Source: Terrimesophilobacter sp036833635 (GTDB lineage: Bacteria; Actinomycetota; Actinomycetes; Actinomycetales; Microbacteriaceae). From it: a DNA stretch of 8,260 bases. The position numbers and the translations under genes were made by a program. Under the pieces are notes generated by a model. The model searched no databases. It was not told the origin of the DNA and saw only the letters and a list, made by a program, of their open reading frames with translations. Below, in pieces: positions 1 through 5,502 of this stretch (position 1 is its first letter; each line of letters begins with the position of its first letter). The stretch covers positions 1 to 8,260 of the forward strand of contig DAITPJ010000080.1 of assembly GCA_036833635.1 (NCBI GenBank). Direction: 5' to 3'.

Positions 1-1149
1 ACCGGCATCCGCGAGATGTCGACGCTCGCGACGCCGCCGGAGGACCGGCATCCGATTCTCACCTTCGTGGGGCCGTACAGCGACCGGCAGGTGGCGGCCG
101 CGATCCGGCGCGAGCTGCTGCGCGAGGGGCAGGTGTTCTTCGTGCACAACCGGGTGTCGAGCATCAACCGGGTCGCGTCGCAGCTCGCCGAGCTCGTGCC
201 GGAGGCGCGCATCGCGGTGGCGCACGGCCAGCTGCCGGAGGGCGTGCTCGAGCAGGTCATGGTCGACTTCTGGGAGCGCAAGTTCGACGTGCTCGTGTCG
301 ACGACGATCATCGAGACCGGCATCGACATCACGAACGCGAACACGCTCATCATCGACCGCGCGGACAAGTACGGGCTGAGCCAGCTGCACCAGATCCGCG
401 GGCGGGTCGGGCGCGGGCGCGAGCGCGCGTACGCGTACTTCCTGTACGACGAGAACAAGCCGCTCAGCGAGACCGCGCACGACCGGCTCGCGACGATCGC
501 TGCGAACAACGAGCTCGGCGGCGGCATGTAGATCGCGCTCAAGGACCTCGAGATCCGCGGCGCGGGCAACCTGCTGGGCGGCGAGCAGTCCGGGCACATC
601 GCGGGCGTCGGCTTCGACCTCTACCTGCGGATGATCGGCGAGGCGGTGGGCGAGTTCCGCGGCGATGTGGCCGAGGGGCAGACCGAGCTGCGTCTTGAGC
701 TTCCGGTGGATGCGCACATTCCGGAGGAGTACGTCGAGAGCGAGCGGCTGCGGCTCGAGGCCTACCAGAAGCTGTCGGCGGCGAGCGCGCCGGCGGCGAC
801 TCCGGATGCGATCGATCGGGTTCTCGAGGAACTGGCCGACCGCTACGGCCCCCCTCCTCCGCAGGTGCAGAACCTCATCGCGGTGTCGCGGCTTCGACGG
901 ATGGCGCAGAAGGCCGGGCTCGCGGAGCTCGTGACGGCGGCGGGCAAGCTGCGCATCGTCGGGGCAGAGCTGCCCGACTCCATCCAGGTGCGGCTGCAGC
1001 GCATGTACCCAGGCTCGCGGTATCTCGCCCAGACCCGCACGGTCATGCTGCCGCTGCCCGAGCTTCCGGATGACGCGGCTCTCATAGCCTGGACCGCGAC
1101 CCTGCTGACCGCCATCTATCCCGAGCCCGTAGCCACCACCGCCGGTTGA
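1..1149 (+). pseudogene. mfd: Transcription-repair coupling factor Mfd, C-terminal part, interrupted by an in-frame TAG
   Basis: Mfd is the ATP-driven translocase that removes RNA polymerase stalled at DNA lesions and recruits UvrA. The window opens inside the gene, in frame 1, at TGIREMSTLATPPEDR, a hallmark of Mfd. The second helicase module follows: VFFVHNRV (codons 45-52), TTIIETGID motif V (codons 101-109) and QIRGRVGRG motif VI (codons 131-139). Codon 177 (529-531) is TAG, exactly where relatives read GGGMQIALKDLEIRGAG. The same frame then continues as IALKDLEIRGAGNLLGGEQ and through the C-terminal regulatory domain (DAHIPEEYVESERLRLEAYQ) to TGA at 1147-1149. One C-to-T change of a CAG Gln codon explains the stop. 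If real, it removes the end of the TRG motif and all of the last domain, about 205 residues. The alternatives are an assembly error or a suppressed amber codon. The 5' end lies outside the window. Confidence 0.93.
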
Positions 1150-1172
1150 GCGCCGCCCTGAGGCTCTCGACG

Positions 1173-1267
1173 GGTAGTCGCCAAAGGCGACGTATCGAAA
1201 CCACCCGCCGCGACGCGTTGATTTCGATACGCCCGCTGCGCGGGCTACTCAATCAGCGGTAGTCGCC
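1173..1267. repeat. Compound dyad repeat downstream of mfd
   Basis: Two small hairpins face each other inside a larger inverted repeat. Hairpin 1 is GTCGCC-AAA-GGCGAC (1177-1191). Hairpin 2 is GCCCGC-TGC-GCGGGC (1231-1245). Outer arms CGTATCGAAA (1191-1200) and TTTCGATACG (1222-1231) pair perfectly across 21 bases. GGTAGTCGCC occurs at 1173-1182 and again at 1258-1267. The layout resembles a REP/BIME-type dispersed intergenic element. It begins 24 bases after the mfd stop, so it could also end mfd transcription, although there is no T-tract. That it recurs in the genome is inference. Confidence 0.7.
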
Positions 1268-1304
1268 CGGGCCGGCTCCGCTAGCCAACCCGACCCGTTC
1301 TCAC

Positions 1305-1310
1305 TAGGGT
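1305..1310 (+). promoter_or_regulatory. -10 box TAGGGT for a possibly leaderless gene
   Basis: TAGGGT fits the actinobacterial TAnnnT -10 pattern and ends exactly six bases before the ATG at 1317. Transcription would then begin at or next to the start codon. No convincing -35 is visible. AGGG within the box could instead act as a weak Shine-Dalgarno sequence, so the reading is ambiguous. Confidence 0.4.
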
Positions 1311-1316
1311 GACGAC

Positions 1317-1477
1317 ATGGACCCCAATTTCCCGGACAATTTCGCCGCCTTCGCCGGCCTCGGAATCCTCTTCGTCGTCATCTACCTCGTCGTCACGGCG
1401 CTGCTCATCGTGCTCGCGATCTGGATCCAGTACACGATCGTGTGGCGGGCTGTGCGCCGCGGCATGCGCGAGTTCCA
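1317..1477 (+). CDS. Small membrane protein of unknown function (partial, runs into gap)
   Basis: Not recognised. The ATG at 1317 opens a frame with 53 readable residues before the run of Ns. Residues 1-9 (MDPNFPDNF) are polar and acidic. Residues about 13-38 form one long hydrophobic segment (GLGILFVVIYLVVTALLIVLAI), and a basic stretch follows (WRAVRRGMREF). This is the pattern of a membrane-anchored protein with its positive end inside the cell. The residues after the gap in this frame are arginine- and histidine-rich and lie antisense to the GyrI-like gene, so they should not be joined to this protein. The true stop is probably within the gap. High G+C with C/G third positions matches mfd, so this is probably resident sequence. 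Confidence 0.6.
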
Positions 1478-1577
1478 NNNNNNNNNNNNNNNNNNNNNNN
1501 NNNNNNNNNNNNNNNNNNNNNNNNNNNNNNNNNNNNNNNNNNNNNNNNNNNNNNNNNNNNNNNNNNNNNNNNNNNNN
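1478..1577. other. Scaffold gap of exactly 100 N
   Basis: Exactly 100 undetermined bases. That is the conventional placeholder for a gap of unknown size, so the distance and even the join between the two sides cannot be trusted. It hides the 3' ends of two convergent genes. Confidence 0.99.
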
Positions 1578-1814
1578 CCCCTCGAGCGGCCCGACGACGT
1601 GCACCCGGCCGAGCTCCCTTTTCGCCGCGAACCGCACCGCGTACGACACGGCGTAGAGCGCCTCGACGGCGTCGCGGTAGGCGGGCGCGGTGTTCGGGTT
1701 GCCGTGGCCGTCGACCATGAGGAACGACAACTCGGGCACGTCGACGACCGTGAACGCGCCGACCCGCGGCGCGTAAAGGTCCTTGCGTTCTTTCTTGATG
1801 TCGAAGACGTCCAT
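1578..1814 (-). CDS. GyrI-like domain protein, N-terminal part (partial, runs into gap)
   Basis: The 79 readable residues begin MDVFDIKKERKDLYAPR. VVDVPELSFLMVDGHGNPN follows at about 23-41 and AVEALYAVSYAVRFAAKREL at about 49-68. This spacing matches the N-terminal half of the GyrI-like small-molecule-binding family (COG4832 type), single-domain proteins of roughly 200 residues related to the ligand domain of AraC-type multidrug regulators. No DNA-binding domain precedes it, so it is more likely a stand-alone ligand-binding or hydrolase-like protein than a regulator. The ATG at 1812-1814 has a good Shine-Dalgarno (GGGAGA, four bases upstream). About 60% of the expected protein is missing into the gap. 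It lies 65 bases downstream of fic on the same strand and could be cotranscribed with it. Confidence 0.75.
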
Positions 1815-1879
1815 GATTCTCCCGCTGCTATCGACCCACTGCGACCAGGGTGCAACATGGGGCCGGCATCGATTCTGCG

Positions 1880-2998
1880 TTAGAAGAGTGTCGGCATCGG
1901 GGTGCTCTCGAGATCCTCGTCCTTGACGAGCAGTTGGAAGAATTCGGTATTGACGAAGAGACGTTCCCTGCCGATCTTGACGTCCACGAGGACTCCGCCA
2001 TCGACGAGTGCGTTGAGCCAGCCGGTCGCGGTCGGCCGAGAGACCCTACAACGGGCCATGACGTTCGAGATCCGACAGTAAGGCTGCTCGAACAGTACCG
2101 CAAGCAAGTCGGCATTGGCGCCTGCGGGAGTCACGGCGCGCATGCGTTCTCGGATTCGTTCCTGTAGTTGGTAGATCGCATCGATCTTGCGAACAGTGGA
2201 CAAGGCGGTTTGCCGAAGCCCTTCCAACATGAAGAGCGCCCAATCCTCCCAAGCTCCATTCGCCGTGACGGCAAGGAGGAGGCGGTAGTAGTCGTCGCGG
2301 TGCCGGATGATGTAGCGGGAGAAGTAAAGAATTGGTTGCTGTAGCAGCCCCGCATCGACAAGGAGCAGAATATTCAGAATGCGTCCAGTCCGCCCGTTAC
2401 CGTCGGCGAAGGGGTGGATTGCCTCGAACTGGTAATGGGCGAGTGCCATAGTGACTAGCGGATCGAGGTGTGGCGAATTGTGGACGAAGCGCTCCCAGTT
2501 GGATAGCTTGTCCCGAATGAGGTCTGCACCAGAAGGTGGCGTGTAGATCGCGCTCTTCGTCGTTGGATTCCCGATGTAGGTGCCGGGTAAGTCCCGCACG
2601 GTCATGGTCCTCGCTTGGACGATTGAGCAGACCTCCAGTGCGGTAGTGACGGAGATGGGTCTAGTTCGGAGACTTTCGAAGCCCGCGAACAGGGCGGTGC
2701 GATAGCGCAGGGTCTCCTTCGTTTCGGGGCTAGCCAGCGTCGAGTCATCCTGGGCGAATTTGAAAAGTTCGTCTGCGGTGGTGACGATGTTCTCGATCTC
2801 GGAACTCGCCTGGGCTTCCAGAAGTGGGATCGAATTGATCAAGACTGTGGGATTCGGAATTCGCCGCGACGCTTGGTCGAGTGAAGCAATTGCGGCCCTC
2901 GCCTCCACAGCCAACTTGAGGACCGGCCTCGTCTCGATTTCGACTGCCGGTGGCAAGGGTGGGAGATCGTTATACGGTTCGGTTGCTTTCCAGGCCAC
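1880..2998 (-). CDS. Class II Fic-family protein (Fic_N, Fic, winged helix)
   Basis: Fic enzymes usually transfer AMP from ATP to Ser, Thr or Tyr of target proteins. Numbering from the GTG at 2998, this is a 372-residue protein with the full core motif HPFADGNGRTGR at 195-206 (catalytic H195, phosphate-binding GNGR). A flap with GNPTTKSAIYTPPSG lies near 143-157. The autoinhibitory motif SSEIEN is at 65-70, with the blocking glutamate E69 in the N-terminal half, which defines class II. A winged helix follows at about 308-350 (RISNVMARCRVSRPTATGWL). Layout and length match the Shewanella oneidensis Fic type, which needs no separate antitoxin, and none is seen here. TTG at 3004 is an alternative start. 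GTG is preferred because AAGG lies seven bases upstream and a TAnnnT box six bases upstream. G+C of about 50-60% is well below that of mfd, which suggests transfer. The target is unknown. Confidence 0.93.
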   Translation of the reverse strand: MAWKATEPYNDLPPLPPAVEIETRPVLKLAVEARAAIASLDQASRRIPNPTVLINSIPLLEAQASSEIENIVTTADELFKFAQDDSTLASPETKETLRYRTALFAGFESLRTRPISVTTALEVCSIVQARTMTVRDLPGTYIGNPTTKSAIYTPPSGADLIRDKLSNWERFVHNSPHLDPLVTMALAHYQFEAIHPFADGNGRTGRILNILLLVDAGLLQQPILYFSRYIIRHRDDYYRLLLAVTANGAWEDWALFMLEGLRQTALSTVRKIDAIYQLQERIRERMRAVTPAGANADLLAVLFEQPYCRISNVMARCRVSRPTATGWLNALVDGGVLVDVKIGRERLFVNTEFFQLLVKDEDLESTPMPTLF

Positions 2999-3004
2999 AT
3001 GCAA

Positions 3005-3035
3005 ACCTTAGCGACACGTCCAGCGCATATGTAAA
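3005..3035 (-). promoter_or_regulatory. Possible fic promoter, TTTACA / TAAGGT
   Basis: On the minus strand, TTTACA (3030-3035, five of six matches to TTGACA) precedes TAAGGT (3005-3010) by 19 bases. TAAGGT ends six bases before the preferred GTG start. The -35 is also a TGTAAA half-site like those in the operators at 3070-3135. The regulator of the divergent operon might therefore touch this promoter too. The 19-base spacer is long, so this is tentative. Confidence 0.35.
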
Positions 3036-3069
3036 AAATGTGGCGAATTCTTTAAACGTTTTCTGGGGG

Positions 3070-3086
3070 TGTAAAGAGACTTTACA
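3070..3086. promoter_or_regulatory. Operator palindrome 1, TGTAAAG-AGA-CTTTACA
   Basis: Perfect 7-bp arms around a 3-base centre, lying about 24 bases upstream of the -35 at 3109. It shares TGTAAA/TTTACA ends with the second palindrome 48 bases downstream. It is a likely binding site for a dimeric repressor. The small Xre protein at 3597-3842 is the natural candidate, by inference from position only. Confidence 0.65.
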
Positions 3087-3108
3087 TGATCAACCAAGTC
3101 AATGGCGC

Positions 3109-3137
3109 TTGACATCATGTAAAAAGTTCTTTACAGT
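3109..3137 (+). promoter_or_regulatory. Promoter of the membrane protein-Xre-oxidoreductase operon
   Basis: A perfect -35 TTGACA (3109-3114), a 17-base spacer and TACAGT (3132-3137, four of six matches to TATAAT and fitting TAnnnT). The ATG of the first gene follows 35 bases later, behind a strong AGGAG (3162-3166). The spacer is almost wholly occupied by a palindrome, so a bound repressor would directly exclude RNA polymerase. Confidence 0.75.
3118..3135. promoter_or_regulatory. Operator palindrome 2, TGTAAA-AAGTTC-TTTACA, inside the promoter
   Basis: Six-bp perfect arms lie between the -35 and -10. The dyad is nested inside a second pair of arms, TTGACAT (3109-3115) and ATGTCAA (3143-3149). 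A further half-site, TTTACA (3156-3161), touches the Shine-Dalgarno of the first gene. Palindrome 1 has a 3-base centre between 7-bp arms, whereas this one has a 4-base centre if aligned as TGTAAAA/CTTTACA. The two sites are therefore not identical in spacing. Confidence 0.7.
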
Positions 3138-3171
3138 CATGCATGTCAACAATCTTTTACAAGGAGAACCC

Positions 3172-3600
3172 ATGGCATCCGAAGAACGCAACGCCTGGCA
3201 GTTCGGGATCCTCGCGATCGCTACCTACTCGGTTTACGTCGCGATCATCCTCGAACGGGCCGGCACCACGCCGCTCACCGAGGTCGACTTCGCCTGGCCG
3301 ATGATCTGGACGATCCTCGGCTCGATCGTGGCGTCCATCGTCATCGCAATCCTCCTCGGCATTCTCTTCCCGAGGCACATCGAGAAACCGGATGTCCGCG
3401 ACAAGCAGATCGGCCGCTTCGGCGACCATGTGGGCCAGGGCTTCGTCATCGCGGGCGCGCTCGCGGCGATGCTCATGGCGATCGCCGATTGGGACCGGTT
3501 CTGGATCGCGAACGTCATCTACCTCGGCTTCGTGCTCTCGGCCGTGCTGTCGTCGGTGGCGAAGATCGTGGCCTACCGCCGGGGGTTCCAGCCGTGGTGA
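3172..3600 (+). CDS. Four-helix membrane protein, first gene of an Xre-linked operon
   Basis: A 142-residue integral membrane protein of unestablished function. The ATG at 3172 is chosen because AGGAG lies five bases upstream and the promoter lies just before it. Longer in-frame starts would cross the promoter. Hydrophobic segments fall at about 11-28, 43-66, 87-105 and 110-134. The polar loop between helices 2 and 3 carries PRHIEKPDVRDKQIGRFGDH (67-86), and the protein ends YRRGFQPW. Similar small four-helix proteins are often encoded next to short Xre regulators in Firmicutes and Actinobacteria. The DVRDKQI-x-x-x-G loop resembles the DUF2178-type signature, but I would not assign the family firmly. 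The stop shares four bases (GTGA) with the next gene, which implies coupled translation. It may sense membrane state or a membrane-active compound; this is inference. Confidence 0.85.
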   Translation: MASEERNAWQFGILAIATYSVYVAIILERAGTTPLTEVDFAWPMIWTILGSIVASIVIAILLGILFPRHIEKPDVRDKQIGRFGDHVGQGFVIAGALAAMLMAIADWDRFWIANVIYLGFVLSAVLSSVAKIVAYRRGFQPW

Positions 3601-3842
3601 AGCCCACCGCGGTGACCAACGACATCCGGCGCCTGCGGTTCGAGCAGGGTGAGTTGACGCAGGCTGAGCTCGCCGACCGGGTCGGCGTGACGCGGCAGAC
3701 GATCATCGCGATCGAGCAGGGACGGTATTCGCCGTCGCTCGAGATGGCGTTCCAGATCGCGCGGGTCTTCGGGGTTCCGCTCGATGAGGTGTTCCAGTAT
3801 CCGGATGCCGAAACGGCTCCGCAACGAAAGGCAAGCACGTGA
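3597..3842 (+). CDS. Small Xre/Cro-family transcriptional regulator
   Basis: An 81-residue, single-domain DNA-binding protein. The helix-turn-helix is clear: TQAELADRVGVTRQTIIAIE at 21-40, followed by QGRYSPSLEMAFQIARVFGV and PLDEVFQY. This matches the compact Cro/C1 regulators of about 65-80 residues that control the membrane-protein operons in which they are encoded. The GTG at 3597 overlaps the preceding TGA as GTGA, and its own stop overlaps the next GTG in the same way. A second GTG at 3594 is possible. There is no ligand or dimerisation domain beyond the HTH core, so the inducing signal is not evident. It probably represses its own operon through the TGTAAA palindromes at 3070-3086 and 3118-3135. 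This rests on position and symmetry, not on known binding data. Confidence 0.92.
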   Translation: MKPTAVTNDIRRLRFEQGELTQAELADRVGVTRQTIIAIEQGRYSPSLEMAFQIARVFGVPLDEVFQYPDAETAPQRKAST

Positions 3843-4801
3843 AGGCGATCATGCAGGATTCCTACGGCTCGGCGGACGTGCTCGAGCTGCGCGAGGTGGA
3901 GCGGCCGACGGTCGCGGACGATCGCATCCTCGTGCGGGTGCGCGCGGCTGGCGTCAACATGGCCGACTGGCACCTCATGACCGGGCTGCCGAAGCTCGTG
4001 CGGGTGGCCGGGGTCGGTTTCCGCGCACCGAAGCAGCCCATCCGGGGCTCGGATGTCGCGGGTGTCGTCGAGGAGGTCGGCGCAGCCGTGACCGAGTTCA
4101 CGCCGGGTGATGAGGTCTTCGGCTCGGCGAGCGGCGCCTTCGCGGAGTTCGCGCTGTCGCGCCCGGCGCGGCTGTTGCCCAAGCCCGCGAACCTGACGTT
4201 CGAGCAGGCCGCGGCGGTTTCTATGGCGGGCTACACCGCGCTGCAGGCGGTGCGCGACAAGGCCGAGGTTCAGCCGGGCCAGCGCGTGCTCATCACCGGT
4301 GCCGCCGGCGGGGTCGGCTCTTTCGCGGTGCAGCTGGCGAAGCATTTCGGGGCGCACGTGACCGGGGTGTGCAGCACGTCGAAGACTGAATTGGTGCGCT
4401 CGCTCGGGGCAGATGCCGCCATCGACTATACGCGTGAGCCAATTACCGGCACCTACGACGTCATCATCGACACAGCGGGAAACCGCCCGCTCGGGGTGCT
4501 GCGCCGACTGCTCACCCCGCGCGGAACCCTTGTGCTCGTGGGGGCAGAGGGCACGGGCAACCTGATCGGGCCGGTGGTGAAGATGCTGCGCGACGCCGTG
4601 GTCAACCGCTTCGTGAGCCAGCGGCTGCTCGGGATGCTGGCGACCGAGAAGCACGAGGACCTGGTGACGCTCTCCGAGCTGCTCACCTCCGGCGCGATCA
4701 CCCCGGCGATCGATCGCACCTTCCCGCTCGCCGAGGCTCCGGATGCGATCCGCCACCTCGGGGCCGGCCGCGCCGCCGGCAAGGTGGTCGTGGTGCCGTA
4801 G
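3839..4801 (+). CDS. NAD(P)-dependent MDR oxidoreductase, zinc-free quinone-reductase type
   Basis: A 320-residue medium-chain dehydrogenase/reductase, probably a cytosolic NADPH-dependent reductase of quinones or enones; the substrate cannot be told. The N-terminal GroES-like half reads MKAIMQDSYGSADVLELREV with VRAAGVNMADWH near 33-44 and GSDVAGVVEEVG near 70-81. The nucleotide-binding half contains ITGAAGGVGSFAVQLAKHFG near 151-170, the AxxGxxG Rossmann turn typical of the quinone-oxidoreductase branch. C-terminal IDRTFPLAEAPDAIRHLGAGRAAGKVVV is characteristic of the superfamily. Neither catalytic-zinc residues nor the structural-zinc cysteine cluster is present. The GTG start overlaps the regulator stop by four bases and has GAAAGG seven bases upstream. 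G+C of about 73% in a sampled line is like mfd. It is the last gene of the operon, and its position suggests a detoxification step induced when the Xre repressor is released. Confidence 0.92.
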   Translation: MKAIMQDSYGSADVLELREVERPTVADDRILVRVRAAGVNMADWHLMTGLPKLVRVAGVGFRAPKQPIRGSDVAGVVEEVGAAVTEFTPGDEVFGSASGAFAEFALSRPARLLPKPANLTFEQAAAVSMAGYTALQAVRDKAEVQPGQRVLITGAAGGVGSFAVQLAKHFGAHVTGVCSTSKTELVRSLGADAAIDYTREPITGTYDVIIDTAGNRPLGVLRRLLTPRGTLVLVGAEGTGNLIGPVVKMLRDAVVNRFVSQRLLGMLATEKHEDLVTLSELLTSGAITPAIDRTFPLAEAPDAIRHLGAGRAAGKVVVVP

Positions 4802-4824
4802 CTACCCCGTTCCCTGAGGAGCGC

Positions 4825-4868
4825 GCGACACATAGCGGCGAAGGCCATTTCTGGCCTTCGCGTGTCGC
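4825..4868. terminator. Large hairpin between convergent units
   Basis: GCGACAC (4825-4831) pairs with GTGTCGC (4862-4868), and GCGAAGGCCA (4838-4847) pairs with TGGCCTTCGC (4852-4861) around a TTTC loop. A six-base bulge (4832-4837) interrupts the left side. The stem totals 17 bp. It starts 24 bases after the oxidoreductase stop and lies 71 bases beyond the end of the oppositely oriented PIN gene. A bidirectional terminator is therefore the likely role, despite the lack of a T-tract. Confidence 0.6.
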
Positions 4869-4873
4869 CAGCG

Positions 4874-4896
4874 CCGACCGTCGTCTCGACGGTCGG
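4874..4896. repeat. Perfect 10-bp stem hairpin
   Basis: CCGACCGTCG (4874-4883), loop TCT, then CGACGGTCGG (4887-4896). It follows the larger hairpin by five bases and is followed by a repeat copied at 7451-7468. It may be part of a dispersed element or a second terminator stem. Confidence 0.65.
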
Positions 4897-4897
4897 A

Positions 4898-4915
4898 AGC
4901 GACCGTCTCGAAGGG
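4898..4915 (+). repeat. 18-bp direct repeat, copy 1
   Basis: AGCGACCGTCTCGAAGGG is identical to 7451-7468. CCCTGAGGAG at 4812-4821 also matches CCTTGAGGAG at 7434-7443 in nine of ten bases. Both intergenic regions therefore seem to hold versions of one element, with the hairpins at 4825-4896 lying between the two shared ends here. Confidence 0.7.
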
Positions 4916-4938
4916 TCGTGGGATCTTCCCGGTCTCGT

Positions 4939-5502
4939 TCAACGGATGCGCTTGAGCACCTCGTCTGCAAAGTTTGGCGTCCCCGCGCGAGCAAGGCTGA
5001 CCAGCACTTCTTCGATTGACAACTGGGGGTGGGCCGTTGCTTCGGCCTGCTCCCAGAGGCTGTTGAGCACTGGCCGTGTCGCGAGGTCGAGCTGATCGAG
5101 TAGGAAGTCGTCGGGGGAGGTCGCTTCGATCCCCATTTCGGCGAGGTACTCGTCAGGGAAGTCTTGCAGATTGGCGGTCACTATCGCCTGGCAGTGTCCG
5201 CGCAGCGCGGCGGCCAGGACGTGGTTATCGTTCGGGTCCGGAAGTGCCAGACCCTCTTCGATGTGCTCGAGTTTGTCGACGGATGCCCCGGGAAAGGTTT
5301 CGTTCATATGCCAGATTCGTCGGTCGATGAGCGAGGGTTCGACGTCCGGATGGACTCGGATGATGGCAGCGCGCGTTTCATCGAGTATCCGGCGCGACCA
5401 CACGGGACGAAAGAGTTGCTTCTCTGCGACGCGCAACAACGTGTCTGCAAGGCTTATCGGCACCAGCACGCATGCGTCGAGCACCACAGAGTAGATGGCC
5501 AA
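4939..5502 (-). CDS. PIN-domain toxin (ribonuclease), partner of an excisionase-type antitoxin
   Basis: A 187-residue protein whose first two-thirds is a PIN domain, an Mg2+-dependent RNase fold. The expected acidic residues are visible: D9 in VVLDACVLVP, E42 in ILDETR, D92 in DPNDNHVLAAAL and D114 in TANLQDFP. All four are intact, so the enzyme should be active. The length and the LPDPNDNHVLAAA signature fit the PIN_3-type group rather than short VapC proteins. The C-terminal 55 residues (from about 131) are a mostly helical extension. The frame opens with TTG directly after the antitoxin TAG, with zero bases between them. GTG codons at residues 6-7 are too close to the catalytic Asp to be attractive starts. 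Shine-Dalgarno support is weak, so translation probably depends on ribosomes terminating on the antitoxin gene. A sampled line is about 57% G+C. Confidence 0.88.
   Translation of the reverse strand: MAIYSVVLDACVLVPISLADTLLRVAEKQLFRPVWSRRILDETRAAIIRVHPDVEPSLIDRRIWHMNETFPGASVDKLEHIEEGLALPDPNDNHVLAAALRGHCQAIVTANLQDFPDEYLAEMGIEATSPDDFLLDQLDLATRPVLNSLWEQAEATAHPQLSIEEVLVSLARAGTPNFADEVLKRIR

Noticed and set aside
1281..1883. Open frames that appear to cross the N gap
   Set aside because: They exist only because Ns give no stop codons. The halves on each side belong to different genes on different strands.
2999..3060. A separate Fic antitoxin gene upstream of fic
   Set aside because: No frame of useful length, and the inhibitory helix is inside the Fic protein itself (class II).
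2950..3171. A 74-residue N-terminal extension of the membrane protein
   Set aside because: It would start inside fic and cross the promoter and operators. ATG 3172 has a strong Shine-Dalgarno.
3515..4756. A 413-codon open frame on the minus strand
   Set aside because: It lies antisense to the MDR reductase and Xre genes, both with clear family motifs. Its Arg/His-rich composition is typical of the complement of GC-rich coding sequence.
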